Shown: in pieces, positions 1 to 5,589 of the stretch
How positions within the stretch are numbered: position 1 is the first letter of the stretch
Layout: the number at the start of each line of letters is the position of its first letter
From: Chlamydia trachomatis
GTDB taxonomy: Bacteria; Chlamydiota; Chlamydiia; Chlamydiales; JAAKFR01
Direction of reading: 5' to 3'
DNA length: 5,768 nt
Assembly: GCA_945861315.1 (NCBI GenBank)
Contig: CAMAUB010000093.1
Location: 1 to 5,768, forward strand
The notes under the pieces: model-generated
Databases searched by the model: none
What the model saw: only the letters and a program-made list of their open reading frames with translations
Told to the model about the DNA's origin: nothing
Translations under genes and position numbers: made by a program

Positions 1-25
1 ATATATAAATGATACACTATTTCTT

Positions 26-1084
26 ATGACTCAGGCGATTAACCAATCTCAGACAGATATCGAAGCTCATGTAGTTAAGTTACACAAAGATCGTGTTACA
101 GGCTATGTGCTTGCATGTCTTGCTGTCTTGGTAGCAGTTGGAGCTCTACCGCTGTTTTGTAGTGGAAATGCTCTGATGATTAAAGCGGGCATCGGATTGA
201 GCATAGGAGCACTCCCCCTGGCTGCCCTCTCTTACTACTCTATCAAGTCCTCTTCCTCTGCCGATATTCGCTCTTTTTTAGAAAAGCTAGATCCGATTTC
301 TATTGAACTGAAGTCTATGCAAAATGAAAAAAGTGTTATTAGTGCTTTCAAGTCTGTTGTTAAACGATTAGATGATCCACGTAAACACCTTGATGTACTT
401 GCTCGCTTTCCAAGAACCATGGCGCATTTGGTAGTGAGTGAGGATGGACCCATTCGCGCTCTTCGAAGTTCCCTTTATCTCCACTTTAAGCGAGATCAGG
501 CTACGGCTTATCAAGAGCAAGTCGACGATTTAGCATACAGTGCTGGCTATGATGCAAGAGATTTTTTACCAACAGCTGAATCATTATTAAGAGAGCTTGA
601 GCTTAAATCTCCACAAGAAATTACAACTTTTTTTCAAGAAATTCATGATGCCTCTTTGGATCATTCTATCATCGCAATGCAGCGGAACTATCATTTAGAT
701 GAAAATATGCCTGCTAACGAACAAAAGGTTGTTATCGCATTAGCTGCATCAGGACGCCTTCCTTGGTTGAGCGCAGACGTGCCCATTCAAGGGCTTATTC
801 AAAGTTTGAGGGATCGACAGGTGCAAGGAGATCCTCATGAAGAACTTACAGGAGGACAACTTTTGGCTTTGATTCAAAGGTTTACGTCGCAGCGGCTTGA
901 TGATCAAGTGGATAGAGCTAGGTTTCTTGCTCAGGAAAAAGAGAGTCTTACGGATTACATTCAAGGTTTACGACCAGAACAAAGAGTTTTACTTGCAGCG
1001 GAAATTAGAAGGACTATTCCAGCTGATTCTGCCGAACTCTTCGATCTAATGCTCCATCGGGTTTTAGCTGAAGAGCGACTTTGA
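26..1084 (+). CDS. Hypothetical protein with N-terminal transmembrane hairpin; candidate inclusion membrane (Inc-like) protein
   Basis: The product is 352 residues and I do not recognise a named family. It starts with a polar stretch rich in Gln, Thr and Ser (residues 1-20). Two hydrophobic segments follow at about residues 26-46 and 50-71, separated by only a few residues (SGN). The remaining roughly 280 residues look soluble, charged and mostly helical, rich in Leu, Arg, Gln and Glu, with no visible catalytic motif. A paired hydrophobic segment of 40-60 residues is the known hallmark of chlamydial Inc proteins, which are type III secreted into the inclusion membrane; assigning that role here is inference. 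An ordinary inner membrane protein with a cytoplasmic domain is the alternative. The ATG at 26 is the first in-frame start in the window; no clear Shine-Dalgarno precedes it, and the frame is open to the window edge, so a longer N-terminus cannot be excluded. It lies 33 bases upstream of leuS on the same strand. Confidence 0.8.
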   Translation: MTQAINQSQTDIEAHVVKLHKDRVTGYVLACLAVLVAVGALPLFCSGNALMIKAGIGLSIGALPLAALSYYSIKSSSSADIRSFLEKLDPISIELKSMQNEKSVISAFKSVVKRLDDPRKHLDVLARFPRTMAHLVVSEDGPIRALRSSLYLHFKRDQATAYQEQVDDLAYSAGYDARDFLPTAESLLRELELKSPQEITTFFQEIHDASLDHSIIAMQRNYHLDENMPANEQKVVIALAASGRLPWLSADVPIQGLIQSLRDRQVQGDPHEELTGGQLLALIQRFTSQRLDDQVDRARFLAQEKESLTDYIQGLRPEQRVLLAAEIRRTIPADSAELFDLMLHRVLAEERL

Positions 1085-1117
1085 GTTTTAATGGAGGGTT
1101 TGCTATCGTAGGTCTCC

Positions 1118-3583
1118 ATGAAATACGACCCTCACCTGATTGAAAAGAAGTGGCAAGAGAGATGGCTTAAAGAGAAGACTTTTTGCGCCATTGAAGATCC
1201 AAAAAAAAATAAATATTACGTTCTAGACATGTTCCCTTACCCTTCGGGCAGTGGGTTGCATGTTGGCCATCTCATTGGGTATACAGCCACCGATATCGTT
1301 GCTCGCTATAAGTGGGCTAGAGGTTTTGCTGTTTTGCATCCGATGGGATGGGATAGTTTTGGATTGCCTGCAGAGCAGTATGCAATGAGAACTGGAACAC
1401 ACCCAGCTGTCACAACGCTCCATAATATTGCCAATTTTAAGAAGCAGTTGCGCTCAATTGGCTACGCCTATGATTGGGATCGAGAGATCATGACAAGTGA
1501 TCCAGACTACTACAAGTGGACGCAGTGGATTTTTACGAAGTTGTATGAGAGGGGACTTGCTTATCAAGCTGATATGCTCGTCAATTTCTGCCCGGCACTT
1601 GGGACTGTGCTTGCCAACGAAGAGATTGAAGAGGGGCGTTCTAAAGAGGGGGGGCATTTAGTTGAGCGGCGCCCCCTTAAGCAGTGGGTGTTGAAGATCA
1701 CCGCTTATGTAGAACGTTTACTTGAAGACTTAGAAGAGCTTGATTGGCCAGAGGGACTCAAGAAGCTGCAGAAAAATTGGATTGGAAAGAGTAGTGGTGT
1801 TGAGATTAACTTTCCAGTAGATGGATCGCAAGAGAGCATTACGGTTTATACAACAGCGCACGACACCATTTTCGGGGTGACCTATTTAGTCATTTCTCCA
1901 GAACATCCGCTGGTCCACGTGCTCGGAGCAACTGGGCAAAAAGAGGCAATTTCTCATTATCAAAAAGAGGTGGCTGCGAAAAGTGACAAAGAGCGCACAG
2001 AGCTTGCTAAAGAGAAGAGTGGGGTTTTCACAGGCAGCTATGTCATCAATCCTGTGAACGGTGAGCAGTTGCCTATTTGGATTGCAGACTATGTGTTGAT
2101 GGGATATGGCACAGGCGCTGTTATGGGAGTTCCAGCTCACGATGCGCGTGATGCTGAGTTTGTGCAAAAGTATCATCTACCCTCAAAGCCTGTCTTAGTT
2201 GAGGGGCGTCTTGTGAATAGTCACAATGAAACGCTCTGTTTAGATCGCTTGACAGTTGAGCAGGCGCGAGAGAAGGTTGCAGATTGGCTTGAAGCTAATG
2301 GAGTTGGAAAGCGTCAGATTAACTACAAGTTGCGCGACTGGCTTTTTTCTCGTCAGCGCTATTGGGGAGAGCCGTTCCCAGTGCTTCATTTGGAAGATGG
2401 AACTAAGCGTCTGCTAGATCTTGATGAGCTTCCACTCATTTCTCCTGATATAGAGAACTATAAGCCAACAGGTTCTGGAGAGAGTCCTCTTGCACAGGCA
2501 ACTAATTGGGTTGAGATTATTGATTCAAAGAGTGGGCAAAGTGCGAAGCGTGAGACGCACACAATGCCGCAATGGGCCGGTTCATGTTGGTATTACCTGC
2601 GCTTTTGTGATCCGCAAAATACAAAGATGGCTTGGGAGCCTGAAAATGAAAAGTATTGGATGCCAGTTGATCTCTATATCGGTGGAGCTGAGCATGCAGT
2701 GCTTCATTTACTCTATGCACGCTTTTGGCATAAGGTGCTTTATGATTGTGGTCTTGTCAGTACAAAAGAACCGTTTAAAAAACTGTGCAATCAAGGACTC
2801 ATTGTCTCTCGCTCTTATCTCAAGGAGAACGGTGCCTATGTTCCTGCTGAGGAAGTGGTGGAAAAAGAGGGGAGATATACCCACTCTCAGAGCGGTGAAG
2901 AGCTTCGCTCACAGATTGAAAAGATGTCAAAGTCAAAACTCAATGGCGTCAGTCCTGATGAAATCAGCGAGGAGTTTGGTGCCGATGCGCTTCGTTTATA
3001 TTCCATGTTTATGGGGCCGATTGACAAAGAGAAGGTGTGGAGCTCAAGTGCTGTTTCTGGATGTCGCCGTTTTCTCAATCGTTTCTTCGAAATAGCCACA
3101 TCATCAAAAATAATGGAGTGTGATGAGGGGATTCATTTGGCACACAAATTAATTCATGGTGTTGCTGAAGATATTGAGAAGCTCTTTTTTAATACTGCGA
3201 TTTCAAAGATGATGGAGTTCGTCAATGAGATGTTTAAGCTTCGTAGCTATTCTAAAGAAGCTGTTGTAATGGCTGTGCAAGCTTTGGCTCCTTTTGCACC
3301 ACATATGGCTGAGGAGTTGTGGCATCACCTCGGACAGCAGGGCAGTGTTACCCATGCTGCTTGGCCTAAAGTTGATCCAAAACATTTGATTGATGAGCAA
3401 GTTACCTATATCGTTCAGGTGAATGGAAAAGTACGCGGTAGTTTTGCTCTTCCAAAAGATCAGAGTGAAGAGGTAATCTTTAATCTGGCTAAGCAAGATC
3501 AGAGGGTGGCCAAGTATTTGGAGGGGGAGATCCAAAAGGTGATTTTTGTCCCAAATAAATTGCTCAGCATTGTGATAAAATGA
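1118..3583 (+). CDS. leuS: Leucine--tRNA ligase (LeuRS, EC 6.1.1.4)
   Basis: This cytoplasmic class I synthetase charges tRNA-Leu with leucine using ATP. At 821 residues it is full length for the bacterial family. The N-terminus (YDPHLIEKKWQ) and the HIGH motif region (PYPSGSGLHVGH, HVGH at residues 48-51) are clear. A zinc-module region near CPALGTVLANEE keeps only one Cys, so it probably does not bind zinc. The CP1 editing domain shows TTAHDTIFG (245-253) and GYGTGAVMGVPAHDARD; the threonine of the usual TTRPDT motif is kept (T250) but its arginine is replaced by Ala247. YKPTGSGESPLA, MPQWAGSCWYYLR and DLYIGGAEHAVLHLLYARFW follow, then KMSKS at 602-606. The anticodon-binding region and a C-terminal domain with VQVNGKVRG complete it. 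The ATG at 1118 fits the family N-terminus, although the only strong purine run (GGAGGG, 1093-1098) is about 19 bases upstream. Its last four bases overlap the start of waaA. Confidence 0.98.
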   Translation: MKYDPHLIEKKWQERWLKEKTFCAIEDPKKNKYYVLDMFPYPSGSGLHVGHLIGYTATDIVARYKWARGFAVLHPMGWDSFGLPAEQYAMRTGTHPAVTTLHNIANFKKQLRSIGYAYDWDREIMTSDPDYYKWTQWIFTKLYERGLAYQADMLVNFCPALGTVLANEEIEEGRSKEGGHLVERRPLKQWVLKITAYVERLLEDLEELDWPEGLKKLQKNWIGKSSGVEINFPVDGSQESITVYTTAHDTIFGVTYLVISPEHPLVHVLGATGQKEAISHYQKEVAAKSDKERTELAKEKSGVFTGSYVINPVNGEQLPIWIADYVLMGYGTGAVMGVPAHDARDAEFVQKYHLPSKPVLVEGRLVNSHNETLCLDRLTVEQAREKVADWLEANGVGKRQINYKLRDWLFSRQRYWGEPFPVLHLEDGTKRLLDLDELPLISPDIENYKPTGSGESPLAQATNWVEIIDSKSGQSAKRETHTMPQWAGSCWYYLRFCDPQNTKMAWEPENEKYWMPVDLYIGGAEHAVLHLLYARFWHKVLYDCGLVSTKEPFKKLCNQGLIVSRSYLKENGAYVPAEEVVEKEGRYTHSQSGEELRSQIEKMSKSKLNGVSPDEISEEFGADALRLYSMFMGPIDKEKVWSSSAVSGCRRFLNRFFEIATSSKIMECDEGIHLAHKLIHGVAEDIEKLFFNTAISKMMEFVNEMFKLRSYSKEAVVMAVQALAPFAPHMAEELWHHLGQQGSVTHAAWPKVDPKHLIDEQVTYIVQVNGKVRGSFALPKDQSEEVIFNLAKQDQRVAKYLEGEIQKVIFVPNKLLSIVIK

Positions 3584-4761
3584 GATTTTTATATACGCTA
3601 GCTCTTCATGCTTACGTGCTCATCTCTTTGCCAAAGCTATTTAAGAAAAAACAGCGCCATCGCCTCACCTATAGATTTCCTAAAATTGAAAAAGAGGGAA
3701 AGCCAATTGCTTGGATCCATGCCGTCTCTCTTGGAGAGACAAAGGCAATAGCTCCCTTAGTTGAAAAGCTTAAAGCAGACTATCGTATTCTTTTATCAAC
3801 AGTAACTCAGACCGGTTATGCTGAAGGGGAAAGAAGTGCTGACGCCAACTGGCACGTCTATCTTCCCTTTGATCTTCCTTATCTTATTCGTCCAATTGTC
3901 AAAAGGGTGAACCCAGCTCTTGTTGTGATTACTGAGACTGACTTTTGGTTCCACTTTCAAGATGCTGCCAAAAAAGCGGGGGCTCGTCTTGTCTTAGTCA
4001 ATGGAAAGATATCTAAGCGAAGTTTCAAACGTTTTTTAAAGCTTCCTTGGCTTGCCAAAATGCTCTTCTCTTCATTTGATCTTCTTTGTTTGCAAGGAAA
4101 GCTCTATGAAGAGCGCTTTTTAGCACTAGGTGTTCCCAAACAGAAAATTGTTGTGACTGGTAACATTAAGCTTGATGCCCATTTTGAAGAGCCAATTATT
4201 TCAACAGAAATGATCTTAACTCTTGGATCTACCCACGATCCAGAGGAGCGCATTTGGATTGATGTACTCAAACATTTTCCCAATCTTAAAACCTATCTAG
4301 TTCCGCGCCATCCAGAGCGCTTTGACCTTGTTGCACAGATGTTAGAGAGATCAGGGCTTTGCTATGGACGGGCAAGTCAAGGAGCTGATTTTACAACTTG
4401 TAGCGTCATTTTGGTTGATCAAATGGGAGTGCTCAAGCAGTGCTACCGAAAATCAAGCATCGCTTTTGTTGGAGGAACATTGACCAAGCGTGTTGGTGGA
4501 CATAATATTTTAGAGCCTTGTCTCTATGCTGTGCCTGTTCTTTATGGCCCACATCTTTATAGTCAGCCAGATTTGCAAGAATTGATGGAACGCTATAAGG
4601 CTGGTATAGAGGTGAGTGAACAAAATTTAGAGCAAATTTTAAGCCATCTTCTAGAGCAACCTGGCGAGCGTAAAAGGCTTGCAGAGGCTGGCGCAAGACT
4701 CATAAACGAATCAGCTGGAGCTTTAGATGCCTCATTTCAAGCTATTACTTGCGCGAAATAA
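3580..4761 (+). CDS. waaA: 3-deoxy-D-manno-octulosonic acid (Kdo) transferase, GT30 family
   Basis: This inner membrane glycosyltransferase (also called kdtA, or gseA in Chlamydia) moves Kdo from CMP-Kdo to the lipid A precursor. In Chlamydia it is multifunctional and builds the genus-specific Kdo epitope; how many Kdo units this enzyme adds cannot be read from sequence. The 393 residues are full length. A hydrophobic N-terminal segment (about 3-20) followed by basic residues (KKKQRHR) is the usual membrane anchor. Family motifs run in order: WIHAVSLGE at 45-53, with Glu53 matching the conserved catalytic glutamate; TETDFW at 118-123; VNGKIS at 140-145; TGNIKLD at 193-199; GSTHDPEE; PRHPERFD at 242-249; FVGGTL at 296-301; and GGHNILEP at 306-313. 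The usual D-x-x-G-E-L reads DQMGVL, with Val284 in place of Glu. The start ATG overlaps the leuS stop as ATGA, which suggests translational coupling. No terminator separates it from the downstream tRNA. Confidence 0.96.
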   Translation: MRFLYTLALHAYVLISLPKLFKKKQRHRLTYRFPKIEKEGKPIAWIHAVSLGETKAIAPLVEKLKADYRILLSTVTQTGYAEGERSADANWHVYLPFDLPYLIRPIVKRVNPALVVITETDFWFHFQDAAKKAGARLVLVNGKISKRSFKRFLKLPWLAKMLFSSFDLLCLQGKLYEERFLALGVPKQKIVVTGNIKLDAHFEEPIISTEMILTLGSTHDPEERIWIDVLKHFPNLKTYLVPRHPERFDLVAQMLERSGLCYGRASQGADFTTCSVILVDQMGVLKQCYRKSSIAFVGGTLTKRVGGHNILEPCLYAVPVLYGPHLYSQPDLQELMERYKAGIEVSEQNLEQILSHLLEQPGERKRLAEAGARLINESAGALDASFQAITCAK

Positions 4762-4777
4762 GCAAGGATGATAGAGT
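4749..4777 (+). promoter_or_regulatory. Possible sigma70-type promoter for the initiator tRNA
   Basis: TTGCGC (4749-4754) and TAGAGT (4772-4777) are 17 bases apart, and TAGAGT lies 11 bases before the tRNA 5' end. The matches to TTGACA (3 of 6) and TATAAT (4 of 6) are weak and the -35 lies inside the end of waaA. The tRNA may instead be processed from a leuS–waaA transcript. Confidence 0.22.
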
Positions 4778-4788
4778 CTCTTACTTAT

Positions 4789-4861
4789 CGCGGGATGGAG
4801 CAGTGGTCAGCTCGTTGGGCTCATAACCCAAAGGTCGTAGGTTCGAATCCTGCTCCCGCTA
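4789..4861 (+). tRNA. Initiator tRNA-fMet (CAT anticodon)
   Basis: A full cloverleaf can be drawn over 73 bases. The acceptor stem pairs CGCGGGA with TCCCGCT, with a C1·U72 mismatch; the D stem is GAGC/GCTC; the anticodon stem is TTGGG/CCCAA around loop CTCATAA with anticodon CAT at 4822-4824; the T arm is GTAGG-TTCGAAT-CCTGC; the discriminator is A73 at 4861. Three features mark it as the initiator rather than an elongator: the unpaired 1-72 position, three consecutive G:C pairs at the base of the anticodon stem (GGG/CCC), and the A11:U24 pair. CCA is not encoded. It follows waaA by 27 bases on the same strand. Confidence 0.95.
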
Positions 4862-4866
4862 TTAAA

Positions 4867-4902
4867 AAAGGTCTATTTGTTATCAAATAGACCTTTCTAT
4901 TT
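4867..4902 (+). terminator. Strong intrinsic (rho-independent) terminator
   Basis: A perfect 13-bp stem is formed by 4867-4879 (AAAGGTCTATTTG) and 4884-4896 (CAAATAGACCTTT) around a TTAT loop, and is followed by TTTCTATTT. An A-run at 4864-4869 gives the other strand a T-tract, so it could stop transcription from both directions. It begins six bases after the initiator tRNA and probably ends the leuS–waaA–tRNA transcript. Its tail finishes two bases before the next tRNA gene. Confidence 0.85.
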
Positions 4903-4904
4903 CA

Positions 4905-4978
4905 GGCGGCATAGCTCAGTTGGTTAGAGCAGCGGAATCATAATCCGGAGGTCGTTGGTTCGAATCCGACTGCCGCTA
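4905..4978 (+). tRNA. tRNA with CAT anticodon, probably elongator tRNA-Met (tRNA-Ile2 possible)
   Basis: A 74-base cloverleaf: acceptor GGCGGCA/TGCCGCT with a G1·U72 wobble, D stem GCTC/GAGC, anticodon arm GCGGA-ATCATAA-TCCGG with anticodon CAT at 4939-4941, T arm GTTGG-TTCGAAT-CCGAC, discriminator A73 at 4978, no encoded CCA. The top pair of the anticodon stem (27-43) is a G·G mismatch. Paired position 72 with G1, a D stem with C11:G24 and no GGG/CCC run rule out an initiator. G2:C71, C3:G70 and A73 agree with elongator Met, and G1·U72 is also found, as I recall it, in the Bacillus elongator. A tRNA-Ile2 whose C34 is changed to lysidine by TilS carries the same genomic anticodon and cannot be excluded by eye. 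Confidence 0.9.
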
Positions 4979-5005
4979 CACTCTTTTGCTATAATCTTAT
5001 AAAGT

Positions 5006-5035
5006 TTGTTGATTGCAGCGAATGTCCAATAAAAT
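5006..5035 (+). promoter_or_regulatory. Possible promoter for the 5088 reading frame
   Basis: TTGTTG (5006-5011) and TAAAAT (5030-5035) are separated by 18 bases; TAAAAT matches the -10 consensus at 5 of 6 positions. TTGATT at 5009-5014 is an alternative -35 with a short 15-base spacer. A second TATAAT sits at 4990-4995 without a recognisable -35. In AT-rich DNA such matches are common, so this is only a candidate. The rest of 4979-5087 shows no gene. Confidence 0.25.
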
Positions 5036-5087
5036 ATAGGATTTTCACTTACACTCTTCTCACCCGTGTGAACATAATGAGAAAATT

Positions 5088-5372
5088 TTGAAGAAAGCCT
5101 ATCGCTACGATGATGAGATCATTTTCTACTTCGACGCTTTCGATAACAAATACGTGGCTAAAGGAGGTAGTCTTGCCTGGAGATTGAACAATCCTGGTCT
5201 TCTTTTATCTCATAGCCTCCACCGCACAGGCTACAGTGCAATTGGTGCTTATCACCAATATGCCATTTTTTCTCATCCTATTATCGGAATAGATGCGTTA
5301 CGTATTTGGGTTTGTTCAAAAAAATATTTCGACTCACCTCTTATTGAAGGTAGTGCAACATTGTTTCTGTAA
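5088..5372 (+). CDS. Hypothetical protein with NNPG motif; probably the N-terminal part of a truncated gene
   Basis: The frame encodes 94 residues from a TTG start; no ATG or GTG lies between the upstream in-frame stop (5037) and this codon, and only a weak GAGA precedes it. The sequence GGSLAWRLNNPG (residues 27-38), followed by IGAYHQYAIF and GIDAL, resembles the NNPGN-type domain found in some phage and bacterial proteins linked to peptidoglycan hydrolysis or phage structure (consensus roughly R-x-NNPGN, then an aromatic-x-x-F strand and G-x-x-AL). This is recognition from memory. There is no signal peptide or membrane segment. Such proteins are normally much longer, and the last residues (EGSATLFL) look out of frame, so I think this is a frameshifted or truncated remnant. 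It lies between a tRNA gene and an IS, a common place for decaying acquired genes. Confidence 0.5.
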   Translation: MKKAYRYDDEIIFYFDAFDNKYVAKGGSLAWRLNNPGLLLSHSLHRTGYSAIGAYHQYAIFSHPIIGIDALRIWVCSKKYFDSPLIEGSATLFL

Positions 5373-5429
5373 ATTGGCATAGGCAGATAGGAAGAAATCC
5401 CTTGAAAGCAAAAAGGCCTGAAGCCAAAA

Positions 5430-5455
5430 TCCTTGTAATAACAACAAAACAAGGA
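5430..5455 (+). promoter_or_regulatory. Hairpin that could cover a ribosome binding site
   Basis: TCCTTGT (5430-5436) can pair with ACAAGGA (5449-5455), a 7-bp stem with a 12-base loop. The right arm contains most of the AAGGAG ribosome binding site of the small frame at 5462, so folding could limit its translation. The stem is short, and any SD-like sequence has some chance of finding a complement nearby. Confidence 0.2.
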
Positions 5456-5461
5456 GAAATT

Positions 5462-5584
5462 ATGACCACAGACCGAGAACAGCATACAGTTTGGGAGACT
5501 CTTTTTGAAGTGCTAAATTCAGAAAATGAGGGGTCTTTCCTCAGATACGCGAAGATGTTCAATCAATCGAAATACATGCAATAA
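5462..5584 (+). CDS. Small hypothetical ORF (40 residues), possibly a gene remnant
   Basis: An ATG at 5462 is preceded at five bases by AAGGAG (5451-5456), the best ribosome binding site in this part of the window, and opens a 40-residue frame ending at TAA 5582-5584. The product is acidic and polar with an aromatic patch (HTVWETLFEVL) and no recognisable domain. The same frame is open upstream to about 5354, with a TTG at 5402, and that extension reads plausibly as protein (AKILVITTKQGEI looks like a beta strand). It may therefore be the C-terminal remnant of a longer gene, perhaps the one begun at 5088, lying one reading frame away. Its last 55 bases overlap the open upstream extension of the transposase frame. 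Expression as a separate peptide is possible but unproven. Confidence 0.35.
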   Translation: MTTDREQHTVWETLFEVLNSENEGSFLRYAKMFNQSKYMQ

Positions 5585-5589
5585 GTATA

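Noticed and set aside
4..18. TATAAA (4-9) and TACACT (13-18) as promoter elements for the first gene.
   Set aside because: They are too close to the window edge to see a -35, they would give almost no leader, and AT-rich matches like these occur by chance.
1091..1111. Six-codon frame MEGLLS just before leuS, with two adjacent leucine codons, suggestive of a leader peptide for attenuation.
   Set aside because: It has no ribosome site of its own, only two Leu codons, and the gap to leuS holds no terminator or alternative hairpins. Chance is the simpler explanation.
2490..3095. A 201-codon open frame on the + strand inside leuS.
   Set aside because: It lies wholly within well-conserved LeuRS coding sequence, shows no domain and has a Cys/Arg/Val-rich composition typical of an out-of-frame shadow.
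3203..3535. A 110-codon open frame on the - strand within the leuS 3' end.
   Set aside because: It is antisense to the conserved C-terminal LeuRS domains and has no recognisable protein character or start signal.
5273..5562. Two overlapping open frames on the - strand (5273-5485 and 5341-5562), considered as a small gene opposite the broken region.
   Set aside because: Both are Cys/Phe/Ser-rich without motifs or ribosome sites, and the + strand readings make better protein sense.
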